Shown here piece by piece: positions 8,080-14,341 of a stretch of 19,203 nt of DNA. The translations under genes and the position numbers were made by a program. Numbering within the stretch: position 1 is the first letter of the stretch; each line of letters opens with the position of its first letter. Origin of the DNA: DATHWB01 sp041744795 (GTDB lineage Bacteria > Actinomycetota > Acidimicrobiia > Spongiisociales > ZC4RG35); assembly GCA_041744795.1 (NCBI GenBank), contig JBGTKD010000028.1:1-19203 (forward strand), read 5' to 3'. Below the pieces are notes generated by a model. It made no database searches. It saw only the letters and a list, made by a program, of their open reading frames with translations, and was not told where the DNA came from.

Positions 8080-8312
8080 TGCGTACTCATCGATTCGACC
8101 CGATCTCGTTCATCTTTGGATTGGGGTTTCTAGGACTCGCTTTGCTGTTCGCTATCCCGGCCAAACCGCTCGAGATCTACTTCGGCGGAATCTCGCTCGG
8201 CTGGGTTTGGCCAGTGCTCGCGATCGCGGCCGGACTCGCCCTTCTCGCCCCCGTGTTGAGGAGCGGACGGGCGGAACCTGATTCCAGCGAAGAAGACGCC
8301 GCCAGCCTCTAG
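8079..8312 (+). CDS. Small two-helix membrane protein of the envelope-stress operon
   Basis: A 77-residue protein with two hydrophobic segments, about 10-27 and 38-60, and an acidic tail (EPDSSEEDAASL). Its ATG shares one base with the stop of the PspC gene (TGATG at 8077-8081), so translation is almost certainly coupled and the two products are likely made together. I recognise no named family beyond the short hypothetical membrane proteins that often follow PspC/LiaF-like genes in actinobacteria. It is the last gene of the rightward operon and is followed directly by a strong terminator hairpin. A helper or subunit of the PspC protein is a reasonable guess, not shown by sequence. Confidence 0.8.
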   Translation: MRTHRFDPISFIFGLGFLGLALLFAIPAKPLEIYFGGISLGWVWPVLAIAAGLALLAPVLRSGRAEPDSSEEDAASL

Positions 8313-8316
8313 GCAT

Positions 8317-8733
8317 TCAGGGGGTCCCGTCGCTCGGCGGGACCCCCTTTCGACTGTTCGACCGGTCTTCTCTCAGCGTCTGAACGACCATGCGGGTTCC
8401 AGCGAGAATCAGGAAAGCGCCGAACAGCGTGCTCAGAAGATCGCCGTCGAGGCTGTTGGCGAGTCGAGCAGCGCCGAACGCCACCGCTGCACCCATAGCG
8501 CCGATCGTCAGGGCCAACTTCACATCGACGTGGGCATTGCGACGGTTGACTCTCGTACCGGCTAGTGCTGTGAATCCAATAGCGAGCAGCGACGTCCCCT
8601 GTGCCACATGCTGTTCGAAGCCCAATGCAAAAACCATTGCCGGAATCATGATCACCCCGCCGCCCACACCCGCCAGCCCCGAGGCGATCCCCGCGACAAG
8701 CCCGATCAGCGCACCGATAACCACCTCAGCCAT
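8317..8733 (-). CDS. TauE/SafE-type permease, C-terminal half-gene
   Basis: A 138-residue membrane protein corresponding to one four-helix repeat of the TauE/SafE (TSUP) family, whose full-length members transport sulfite, sulfonates or other organic anions. The glycine-rich repeat motif GLAGVGGG at 19-26 and AQGTSLLAIG at 44-53 match the equivalent motifs in the gene just upstream. Ordinary family members fuse two such repeats in about 250-280 residues; here each is a separate ORF. Its ATG at 8733 shares a base with the upstream stop (TGATG), so the two halves are coupled and probably assemble as a heterodimer. The hydrophilic last residues are encoded through the terminator hairpin of the convergent operon. 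Substrate unknown. Confidence 0.85.
   Translation of the reverse strand: MAEVVIGALIGLVAGIASGLAGVGGGVIMIPAMVFALGFEQHVAQGTSLLAIGFTALAGTRVNRRNAHVDVKLALTIGAMGAAVAFGAARLANSLDGDLLSTLFGAFLILAGTRMVVQTLREDRSNSRKGVPPSDGTP
8320..8350 (+). terminator. Hairpin terminator between convergent operons
   Basis: A perfect 10-bp GC-rich stem, GGGGGTCCCG at 8320-8329 with CGGGACCCCC at 8338-8347, an 8-nt loop and a following TTT. It begins 8 nt after the stop of the small membrane protein gene, so it is well placed as its terminator. The T-run is short, so efficiency is uncertain. On the other strand the same bases encode the last codons of the permease half-gene, so it cannot end that transcript before its stop. 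Confidence 0.75.
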
Positions 8734-9110
8734 CACGCCACCATCCGGACACCAGCAACGATCAGCAGCACGGCGAACACGAGTCTGAGAGTCCGAGGCG
8801 AGAGCCGGTTCATGTAGTGGGCCCCGACCGAGCCTCCCACAAGACCACCCAGCCCGATAGTCAAGCCCATGACCCAGTCGACCCTGCCTGACAGAGCGAA
8901 CCCGATCACGCCCGCCACAGAAAGAGGGATGATCGCGCCGAGCGAGGTGGCGTGGGCGACCCGGCGGCTCGTGCCGAGGAAGTAGAGGATGAGCGGTACA
9001 AGCACGATTCCGCCACCGACACCGAAGAACCCACTCAGGGCACCCCCGGTCACGGCGATCACGATGATGCGCGGATCGAAACCCGCCCGCACTTCCTCTC
9101 CGGTGTTCAC
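8733..9110 (-). CDS. TauE/SafE-type permease, N-terminal half-gene
   Basis: A 125-residue membrane protein forming the first TauE/SafE repeat: hydrophobic from about 13 on, with GFFGVGGG at 27-34 and HATSLGAIIP at 53-62, then helices to the C-terminus (RLVFAVLLIVAGVRMV). It aligns in layout with the coupled second half-gene and lacks a second copy of the motif itself. The stop overlaps the next ATG by one base. Each half ends cleanly at a repeat boundary, unlike a random frameshift in a once-fused gene. A sequencing error at the junction is still possible, because fusion would need only a small indel near 8733. The GTG start at 9110 lies 6 nt behind TAGTCT, and no Shine-Dalgarno sequence is present. 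Confidence 0.85.
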   Translation of the reverse strand: MNTGEEVRAGFDPRIIVIAVTGGALSGFFGVGGGIVLVPLILYFLGTSRRVAHATSLGAIIPLSVAGVIGFALSGRVDWVMGLTIGLGGLVGGSVGAHYMNRLSPRTLRLVFAVLLIVAGVRMVA

Positions 9111-9116
9111 CTGCCG

Positions 9117-9122
9117 AGACTA
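9117..9122 (-). promoter_or_regulatory. Candidate -10 box for the split permease operon
   Basis: TAGTCT on the minus strand ends 6 nt before the GTG start of the first permease half-gene. The TAnnnT match and spacing fit a leaderless transcript starting at or next to the GTG. A -35 element is not obvious. Confidence 0.4.
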
Positions 9123-9176
9123 GATCCGCGCCATCCACCCTCCGGGTCACCACCCACTCAGTACGCTCGTTCCACG

Positions 9177-9743
9177 ATGCCTGCCGGAGATCCACTGCAA
9201 CTGCTGATGGCCGGTTCGCTGTTCGTCGGCGGACTGCTCGCCACGATTGGCTTCATGTGGCTCGGAGTCGTCGATCCGGATCGGACAGGGAAGGCACCTG
9301 GCTGGTACGGCATCAATGCAATGGTCATGGCGGGCGGAGCGCTCATCACGATCGGCTTACCTGGGGTTCACGCATGGATAGGTGCAGGAGGTTGGCTGAG
9401 CGTCATCGGGATCGCGGTGCTGATGGCCGGGATGATGATCGCCTATCTGGCCGTTCAAGGTATCGAGATGGTGAACCACGGCCTGCCGCGAAATGCCGTG
9501 CCCCTCACCTTTGTGGCCCTCCCGTGTCTGGCAGTCGGAATGGGCCTGACCGCATTCGTCTCCCTGCGCTCAGGTGCGGTGCCACGGATACTCCCAATCG
9601 CCCTCCTCGTATCCCTCGCTCTAAGCACCCTGACTCTTCTTCCCAACCTGTCATCCAGGGCGAACTCTTTTCTACCGGTGCTCTACACCGCAACATTCGC
9701 AGCCTGGGGGTTGTGGCTACTGGGTTCGCTCACGGTGGGTTGA
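9177..9743 (+). CDS. Six-helix integral membrane protein of unknown function
   Basis: A 188-residue, very hydrophobic protein with about six transmembrane segments, near 7-30, 43-63, 69-93, 108-128, 138-155 and 165-185. There are no charged catalytic motifs, cysteine pairs or nucleotide-binding signatures, and I do not recognise the family. The frame is open upstream to 8952 inside the permease genes, but that part is antisense and hydrophilic, so the ATG at 9177, directly before the first helix, is the start. TACGCT lies 9 nt upstream, a weak promoter candidate. The gene diverges from the split permease with 66 nt between starts and converges on the glycosidase gene with 5 nt between stops. 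Joint regulation with the permease is possible but unproven. Confidence 0.75.
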   Translation: MPAGDPLQLLMAGSLFVGGLLATIGFMWLGVVDPDRTGKAPGWYGINAMVMAGGALITIGLPGVHAWIGAGGWLSVIGIAVLMAGMMIAYLAVQGIEMVNHGLPRNAVPLTFVALPCLAVGMGLTAFVSLRSGAVPRILPIALLVSLALSTLTLLPNLSSRANSFLPVLYTATFAAWGLWLLGSLTVG

Positions 9744-9748
9744 GGCCT

Positions 9749-10951
9749 TCACTCGGCGTTCACCGCCAAGTACCCGAGAACGAACGTGGCGGCATTCCAG
9801 GTTTGGAGCAAGGCGCCTGCCGGCCTACCTGCCGAGTCGATCCACTCCGGGAAGCTCCAGTCCTCAAGAGCATTAGCTACGGCGAGCTGATGCAGCAATC
9901 CACGGGCGGCGTCGGCTCCATGGACAGTCGCAGTCGCTTCGACGTGGAACCCGCCGATGTAGGGCCAGGCAGCCCCGTTGTGATATCGACCTGGCCGGTT
10001 CTGCCACCGCTCCGGTATCGAGGCCTCAGCAAACGAGACCAGCATGCCGGAGCCGTCCGAGGCTGCCACCGGCTCTGGGAAGGTCCGGGTCGGGAAGGGA
10101 TCGGCGGCGTCCTCGAGGGACTCGAGAATCAGTCGGGCGCGCACGTCGTCTGCGACACCGGCCCTGATCGCCAAGAGATTTGCCAGGACGTCACACCGAT
10201 CTACGAACGCGGCATGGACGATATGAGACAGGTAGTGATTTCGTCGGCCCCGACCGGCTTCCCAATAGGCGATCCGCGTGGCGTCGTGGGCGAATCCGTG
10301 CGGATAAAGACTGGCGGGGTCCGTGGTCGGGTCGGGCCAGAACCAGGCGTTTACGGCGTCGAAGGTCTTCTGCGGATCGACTGTGGCCTCTTCTCCGAGG
10401 TGGTCAGCCAACTGGGCGATCGATCTGCGCGCCCAGGCGTAGAGGACATTCAGATGAAGCGTCCTGCCCGACCGTGTCAGGGCGGCGTCCATCCAGTCGG
10501 TCGATGGCGCAGCCGAGATCAGACCGGACCCTGTGACGTCCTGGTGATCGAGCCAGGCCAGCGCAGATCGACAATGCGGCCACCAGCCGCGTACCCGATC
10601 AATGTCGCCGGTCGCTTCTAAGAAAGCGGAGACGACGATCCCAAACCAGGCGGACACATCCACGGCCCCGCCTTCGGCGAAGTCCCACTCCCCCTTTGCC
10701 GGATTCACCACAGCCGGCATTTGGCCCAAAGGCGAGGCGGCTCCAGCGAGAGTGTCGAGGGATGCTGCGACTGCCGAGACCAGGTCGGGGTCCCCGAGCC
10801 GGAGAGCCCCGAGCGACGAGATCAGCGCGTCTCTGCCCCAGATGACGGCGTAATGATCGAAAGAGGGGGAAGCAACGAATCCATGGGAGGTGGCGGCGCG
10901 CCGGAGTAGGTCTTCTGCCCGTCGGAACGTTTCGGCGGGCAGATCGGTCAC
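9749..10951 (-). CDS. (alpha/alpha)6-barrel glycosidase, glycogen-debranching/GH100-like
   Basis: A 400-residue cytoplasmic protein without signal peptide. Motifs typical of the catalytic (alpha/alpha)6 barrel of amylo-alpha-1,6-glucosidases and neutral invertases appear in order: IWGRDALISSLG at 37-48, DFAEGGAVDVSAWF at 90-103, STDWMDAAL at 150-158 with the likely acidic catalytic residues, and PGRYHNGAAWPYIGGFHVE in the C-terminal part. It lacks the extra N-terminal domain of full debranching enzymes, so it is a stand-alone catalytic domain. Substrate could be an alpha-1,6-linked glucan stub, sucrose or another glucoside; the sequence does not decide. It starts 17 nt after the upstream 96-residue gene, forming a two-gene operon. 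Confidence 0.8.
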   Translation of the reverse strand: MTDLPAETFRRAEDLLRRAATSHGFVASPSFDHYAVIWGRDALISSLGALRLGDPDLVSAVAASLDTLAGAASPLGQMPAVVNPAKGEWDFAEGGAVDVSAWFGIVVSAFLEATGDIDRVRGWWPHCRSALAWLDHQDVTGSGLISAAPSTDWMDAALTRSGRTLHLNVLYAWARRSIAQLADHLGEEATVDPQKTFDAVNAWFWPDPTTDPASLYPHGFAHDATRIAYWEAGRGRRNHYLSHIVHAAFVDRCDVLANLLAIRAGVADDVRARLILESLEDAADPFPTRTFPEPVAASDGSGMLVSFAEASIPERWQNRPGRYHNGAAWPYIGGFHVEATATVHGADAARGLLHQLAVANALEDWSFPEWIDSAGRPAGALLQTWNAATFVLGYLAVNAE

Positions 10952-10968
10952 GAACTGCCCGCCTTGGT

Positions 10969-11259
10969 TCAGCGGTTGCGCGCAGCCATCTGGCGGCGAA
11001 GTCTCGGACTAGCGGAACGGAGTCCGAGTTCGAGGGCGAGTCCCGGGTCATCATTCGTCTGGATGATGGCCTCTTCGCCTTCCACACGGATGTGGAAACC
11101 GTCGTCTTCGCCTCGGATCAACAACTCGTTCAGCGCCATCTCCGCAAGCACATCCGACCCAGACTGAAGAAGCATTCGCTCTTCGGTGAGGTCGACCACG
11201 ACCTGCAGCACGGGGCTTGCGGAGCTCGCCATGCGCAACGATCCGTCATATCTACCCAT
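10969..11259 (-). CDS. Hypothetical 96-residue protein upstream of the glycosidase
   Basis: Unrecognised. The frame extends upstream to 11385 and overlaps the decarboxylase start, but the ATG at 11259 is preceded by a strong Shine-Dalgarno AAGGAG with 9 nt spacing, which decides the start. The product is soluble, with a beta-like first half (SPVLQVVVDLTEERMLLQSG), a charged middle (LIRGEDDGFHIRVEGEEAII) and a basic tail (SPRLRRQMAARNR). No membrane segment, metal-binding cluster or HTH is seen. The operon with the glycosidase, 17 nt away, suggests a role tied to that enzyme, for example a small regulatory or carbohydrate-binding protein; this is only context. Confidence 0.7.
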   Translation of the reverse strand: MGRYDGSLRMASSASPVLQVVVDLTEERMLLQSGSDVLAEMALNELLIRGEDDGFHIRVEGEEAIIQTNDDPGLALELGLRSASPRLRRQMAARNR

Positions 11260-11377
11260 CGGACCCAACTCCTTGGTCGGCCCAACCCGAACACCCTTAC
11301 GCCCCATCATATAGGTCGAAAGACCCAGAGGTGCGTCAACTCGGGCTCGGAGAAATGTGCGATAGGGTCCATCTGCC

Positions 11378-12766
11378 GTGACCAATCACATGACCCCGGA
11401 CGAATTCCGCCAACACGGAAGAGCTGTAATCGACTGGATCGCCGACTACTGGGAAACCGTCGGAGATCAACAGATTGTTCCCAAGATCGAACCGGGGACA
11501 ATTCGAGCCCTGCTACCTGTCGCCGCGCCTGAGCATCCCGAAGGGTTTTCCACGATCCTCGAAGATCTCAACCGGGTTGTCGCTCCAGGTCTCACGCACT
11601 GGCAATCGCCCGGATGGTTCGCCTACTTCCCAGCCAATGTCTCTTTCCCAGCAGTTCTCGGCGAGTTGGTCTCCGCCGGACTCGGCCAACAAGGAATGCT
11701 ATGGCAGACCAGTCCCGCGACAACCGAAATCGAGAGCCACGTCCTGGATTGGCTCGTTGACCTGATGGATCTTCCCCAGCCTTGGAAGACGACCGAAAGT
11801 GGCGGCGGCGTGCTCCAAATGAGCGCCTCAGATTCGACGCACACCGCCATCGTCGTCGCCCGCAGCCTCCACTCCGGCGTGGACCCGTCACGGATGGTGG
11901 CCTACACATCGAACCAAGCCCACTCCTCGATCGAGAAGGGCGCGAATGTGGCGGGCATCGGTCACGTTCGATTGATAGACACCGACGAGCAGATGGGGAT
12001 GCGACCCGATGCGCTGGCATCCGCGGTCGAGGCCGACGTCGCCGCAGGCCTGGTGCCGATGTTCGTCTGCGGCACGATCGGCACCACCGGAACAACGGCT
12101 GTCGATCCTCTGCGTCCGATCGGCGAACTGGCCAAGAGACACCAACTTTGGTTCCACGTCGACGCGGCCTATGCCGGGAGCGCGATGATCTGTGAGGAGT
12201 TCCGCCACCACCTCGACGGCGTCGATCTGGCGGACTCGTACACCTTCAACCCGCACAAGTGGCTACTGACGAACTTCGACTGCTCGGTTTTCTGGGTCGC
12301 AGATCGCAAGCCACTGATAGATGCCATGGCGATCATCCCGCCCTATTTGCGGAACACGGCCAGCGACAGCGGAGAGGTCATCGACTACCGCGACTGGCAC
12401 GTTCCCCTGGGAAGAAGGTTCCGAGCTCTCAAGCTGTGGTTCGTGCTCCGCCACTACGGCGCAGAGGGCCTACGTAGCTACATCCGAGAACACGTCCGGC
12501 TGGCCAAAGACCTGACGGCCCGGATCGACTCCCACCCGAGCCTGGAGACGATTGCCCCGACTGTGTTCGGACTCGTCTCGTTCGCCCACATCGCAGGAAA
12601 CGAGGCGACGGCTCGAATCGCAGCTGCCATCAACGACTCGGGCACCTCCTACGTGACGCCCTCAACGCTCGAAGGCCGCATGTACGTACGGGTATCGATC
12701 GGATCGACGCTCACCGAGGAACAACACGTCGATGCCCTGTGGCGGTTGATCAAGGGTGCTGCCTAG
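11378..12766 (+). CDS. Aromatic-L-amino-acid decarboxylase (PLP, group II)
   Basis: PLP-dependent decarboxylase of 462 residues, expected to convert an aromatic amino acid (tryptophan, tyrosine, DOPA or phenylalanine) to its amine plus CO2. Visible: PLP-stacking His182 in NQAHSS, the VDAAYAGSAMICEEFRH block with Asp262, and the PLP lysine Lys294 in FNPHKWLLTNFDCS. The flexible-loop motif DSGEVIDYRDW keeps Tyr337, the residue that distinguishes decarboxylases from aldehyde synthases. These blocks are close to those of the animal enzyme. The GTG at 11378 has TAGGGT 9 nt upstream; ATG at 11390 (residue 5) is an alternative and would begin like other family members. No transporter or monoamine-utilisation gene is adjacent, so substrate and role are open. 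Confidence 0.92.
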   Translation: MTNHMTPDEFRQHGRAVIDWIADYWETVGDQQIVPKIEPGTIRALLPVAAPEHPEGFSTILEDLNRVVAPGLTHWQSPGWFAYFPANVSFPAVLGELVSAGLGQQGMLWQTSPATTEIESHVLDWLVDLMDLPQPWKTTESGGGVLQMSASDSTHTAIVVARSLHSGVDPSRMVAYTSNQAHSSIEKGANVAGIGHVRLIDTDEQMGMRPDALASAVEADVAAGLVPMFVCGTIGTTGTTAVDPLRPIGELAKRHQLWFHVDAAYAGSAMICEEFRHHLDGVDLADSYTFNPHKWLLTNFDCSVFWVADRKPLIDAMAIIPPYLRNTASDSGEVIDYRDWHVPLGRRFRALKLWFVLRHYGAEGLRSYIREHVRLAKDLTARIDSHPSLETIAPTVFGLVSFAHIAGNEATARIAAAINDSGTSYVTPSTLEGRMYVRVSIGSTLTEEQHVDALWRLIKGAA

Positions 12767-13980
12767 GACACCTCGTTGATGGCGCGAGCGGCTTGGTTGC
12801 AGAGGATGAGCCCGTCGTCACCGACCACGACGATGTCCTCCAATCGAATACCCCACTCGCCTTCAAAGTAGATCCCCGGCTCGATGCTGAAAGCGTGCCC
12901 CACGCGGACTGGAAGATCGTTGCCCTCGACTATGTAGGGCTCTTCATGACCTTGAAGTCCGATCCCGTGTCCGGTCCGGTGGATGAAATGCTCCCCGAGA
13001 CCCGCCTCGTCGATGACAGCCCGAGCCGCTCGATCGACGTCCTGGCAGGTGTTGCCCACTCGGGCGGCCGACACGCCAGCCGCGTGGGCGGATGCAAGGA
13101 CCTCCCATGCTTCGGCGACCCTGGCGGGGACCGGGCCTGTGTGGATGCAGCGAGTCGTGTCGCTGTGATAACCGCCGAGACGACCTCCGATGTCGAACAA
13201 GACAACCTCGCCCGTCTCGATCACCCGCTCGCCGGGGTCGTGATGTGGCGACGCCGAGTTCGGCCCTGAACCGACGATGGCGAACTCGGCGGTATCCAGT
13301 CCCGCTTCCACCAGACGCTCTCGAATGTCGAGAGCGACTTCGCGTTCGGTCCGACCAACCAAAGGAACCCTCCCCTCCATCAGGTCTGTGGTAACGACGT
13401 CAGCGCACCGGCCGGACTCCGCCAGGAGCAATCGTTCGGCGAGGGACTTCACGGCTCTCAGCGAGCCGATCACGTCAGAGGCCAAGCCCAAGCCGATGTC
13501 AGGCCGGGCGTTGTGGATCGGCACCACGAAGTGGGCCCGCATCGTGTCAGAAACCGCCAACCGCTCGGTGGCGCCGATGACGTCGAAGAAGATCTCCAGT
13601 GCATTCTCACCGTCTAACCAGTCACGAATGCGCACTCCCTCCAACCGAGGAAAGCCGGGTGCCTCCAGCCGGGGCATGATCATCGTCGGTTCCTGACCCG
13701 ACACCAGGACCAAAGCATTTAGCCGTTCCAGTTCATGAGCTGAATAGCCGGTCAGATACTCCAGGTCCGGGCCGACGCTCACGACTACCGCGTCAACGGC
13801 AGACTCCTCTACAGCCCGTCCGGCTGCTTCCAAGCGGGTCAGGTACTCGCTGTCTTCCAGGTGAATGGTCCTTTTCGGGGATCGCCAATCTACAGAGACG
13901 CCATCAATTGGCGGGTGCGGCGAAGGCTCGGCATCAGTAAGTTTGCCGTTAGTTGTCGTCGTCCTGCCAGCGAGAACCAA
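12763..13980 (-). CDS. M24-family metallopeptidase (Xaa-Pro dipeptidase/aminopeptidase-like), start uncertain
   Basis: Two-domain pita-bread peptidase: an N-terminal creatinase-like domain (EYLTRLEAAGRAVEESAVDA and GPDLEYLTGYSAHE) and a C-terminal metal-binding domain. All five metal ligands of the family are present: Asp263 in LFDIGG, Asp274 in YHSDTTR, His338 in HRTGHGIGL, Glu367 in FSIEPGIY and Glu381 in RLEDIVVV, numbered from the chosen start. It should cleave X-Pro bonds with two Mn2+ or Co2+ ions. The start is doubtful. GTG at 14109 would overlap the DUF1330 gene antisense, and TTG at 13833 would cut into the conserved N-terminal helix. TTG at 13980 is therefore used, though it has no Shine-Dalgarno sequence. 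It converges on the decarboxylase with a 4-nt stop overlap. Confidence 0.85.
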   Translation of the reverse strand: MVLAGRTTTTNGKLTDAEPSPHPPIDGVSVDWRSPKRTIHLEDSEYLTRLEAAGRAVEESAVDAVVVSVGPDLEYLTGYSAHELERLNALVLVSGQEPTMIMPRLEAPGFPRLEGVRIRDWLDGENALEIFFDVIGATERLAVSDTMRAHFVVPIHNARPDIGLGLASDVIGSLRAVKSLAERLLLAESGRCADVVTTDLMEGRVPLVGRTEREVALDIRERLVEAGLDTAEFAIVGSGPNSASPHHDPGERVIETGEVVLFDIGGRLGGYHSDTTRCIHTGPVPARVAEAWEVLASAHAAGVSAARVGNTCQDVDRAARAVIDEAGLGEHFIHRTGHGIGLQGHEEPYIVEGNDLPVRVGHAFSIEPGIYFEGEWGIRLEDIVVVGDDGLILCNQAARAINEVS

Positions 13981-13991
13981 GGAGCAATTCA

Positions 13992-14288
13992 GTGTCTGCC
14001 TTCCTGATCGCGGATGCGGTACCCCATGACATGGATGCTTATCGCGCCAGCGGCTATCTCGAGGCAGCTGTAGAGACGGCAGCGGTTCACGGCGGACGGT
14101 ATCGGGCACGAGGCGGCGAGATGGAGGAACTGGAAGGCGACTGGGATGTTCGCCGCCTCGTAATCATCGAATTCCCTTCGATGGCCGACTTGAAGGCCTG
14201 GTACGCGAGTCCCGAATACCAGAAATGGATCCCCGTGCGTCAAAGCCTCACAGAATCCAAACTGTTGGCCGTCGAAGGTATCGACTGA
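13992..14288 (+). CDS. DUF1330-family small protein
   Basis: A 98-residue protein of the DUF1330 ferredoxin-fold (dimeric alpha-beta barrel-like) family. It shows the expected AFLIADAV first strand, DMDAYRASGYLEAA, the RARGGEMEELEGDW turn, LVIIEFPSMADLKAWYASPEYQ and the terminal AVEGI strand. The family has no firmly known biochemical role. The GTG at 13992 has a very good Shine-Dalgarno AAGGAG with 7 nt spacing, which decides against the upstream in-frame start at 13953. It lies 53 nt before the first cyclase-STAND gene on the same strand, and its last 20-odd bases are repeated before the second cyclase-STAND gene. Confidence 0.9.
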   Translation: MSAFLIADAVPHDMDAYRASGYLEAAVETAAVHGGRYRARGGEMEELEGDWDVRRLVIIEFPSMADLKAWYASPEYQKWIPVRQSLTESKLLAVEGID

Positions 14289-14289
14289 C
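14268..14289 (+). repeat. 22-nt block at the DUF1330 3' end, first copy
   Basis: The block covers the last codons and stop of DUF1330. It matches 17188-17209 at 20 of 22 positions, differing only by a swapped GA/AG. Both copies end in TGA in the same frame (AVEGI then D or S) and lie 53 and 60 nt before paralogous start codons, so it likely marks the left edge of the duplicated unit. Confidence 0.6.
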
Positions 14290-14319
14290 GCTCGGGTTCG
14301 TTCCCAGCGTCGGGCAGTT

Positions 14320-14341
14320 GGCCCGCGGTACTGTGGTTTGC
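14320..14341 (+). promoter_or_regulatory. Candidate leaderless promoter of the first cyclase-STAND gene
   Basis: GGCCCG at 14320-14325 is followed by a -10-like TACTGT at 14329-14334, which ends 7 nt before the GTG start. The same order and 7-nt spacing (GGCCCG, TAGTGT) occur before the second paralog. No Shine-Dalgarno sequence precedes either start. Confidence 0.5.

Noticed and set aside
8317..9195. A single 292-codon open frame covering the permease region on the minus strand.
   Set aside because: Only its last 138 residues are membrane-protein-like; the first part is arginine-rich out-of-frame reading of the other permease half-gene.
9257..10621. A 454-codon open frame on the plus strand.
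   Set aside because: Antisense to the well-supported glycosidase and out of frame with the six-helix protein; low-complexity, Arg/Gly-rich product with no motif.
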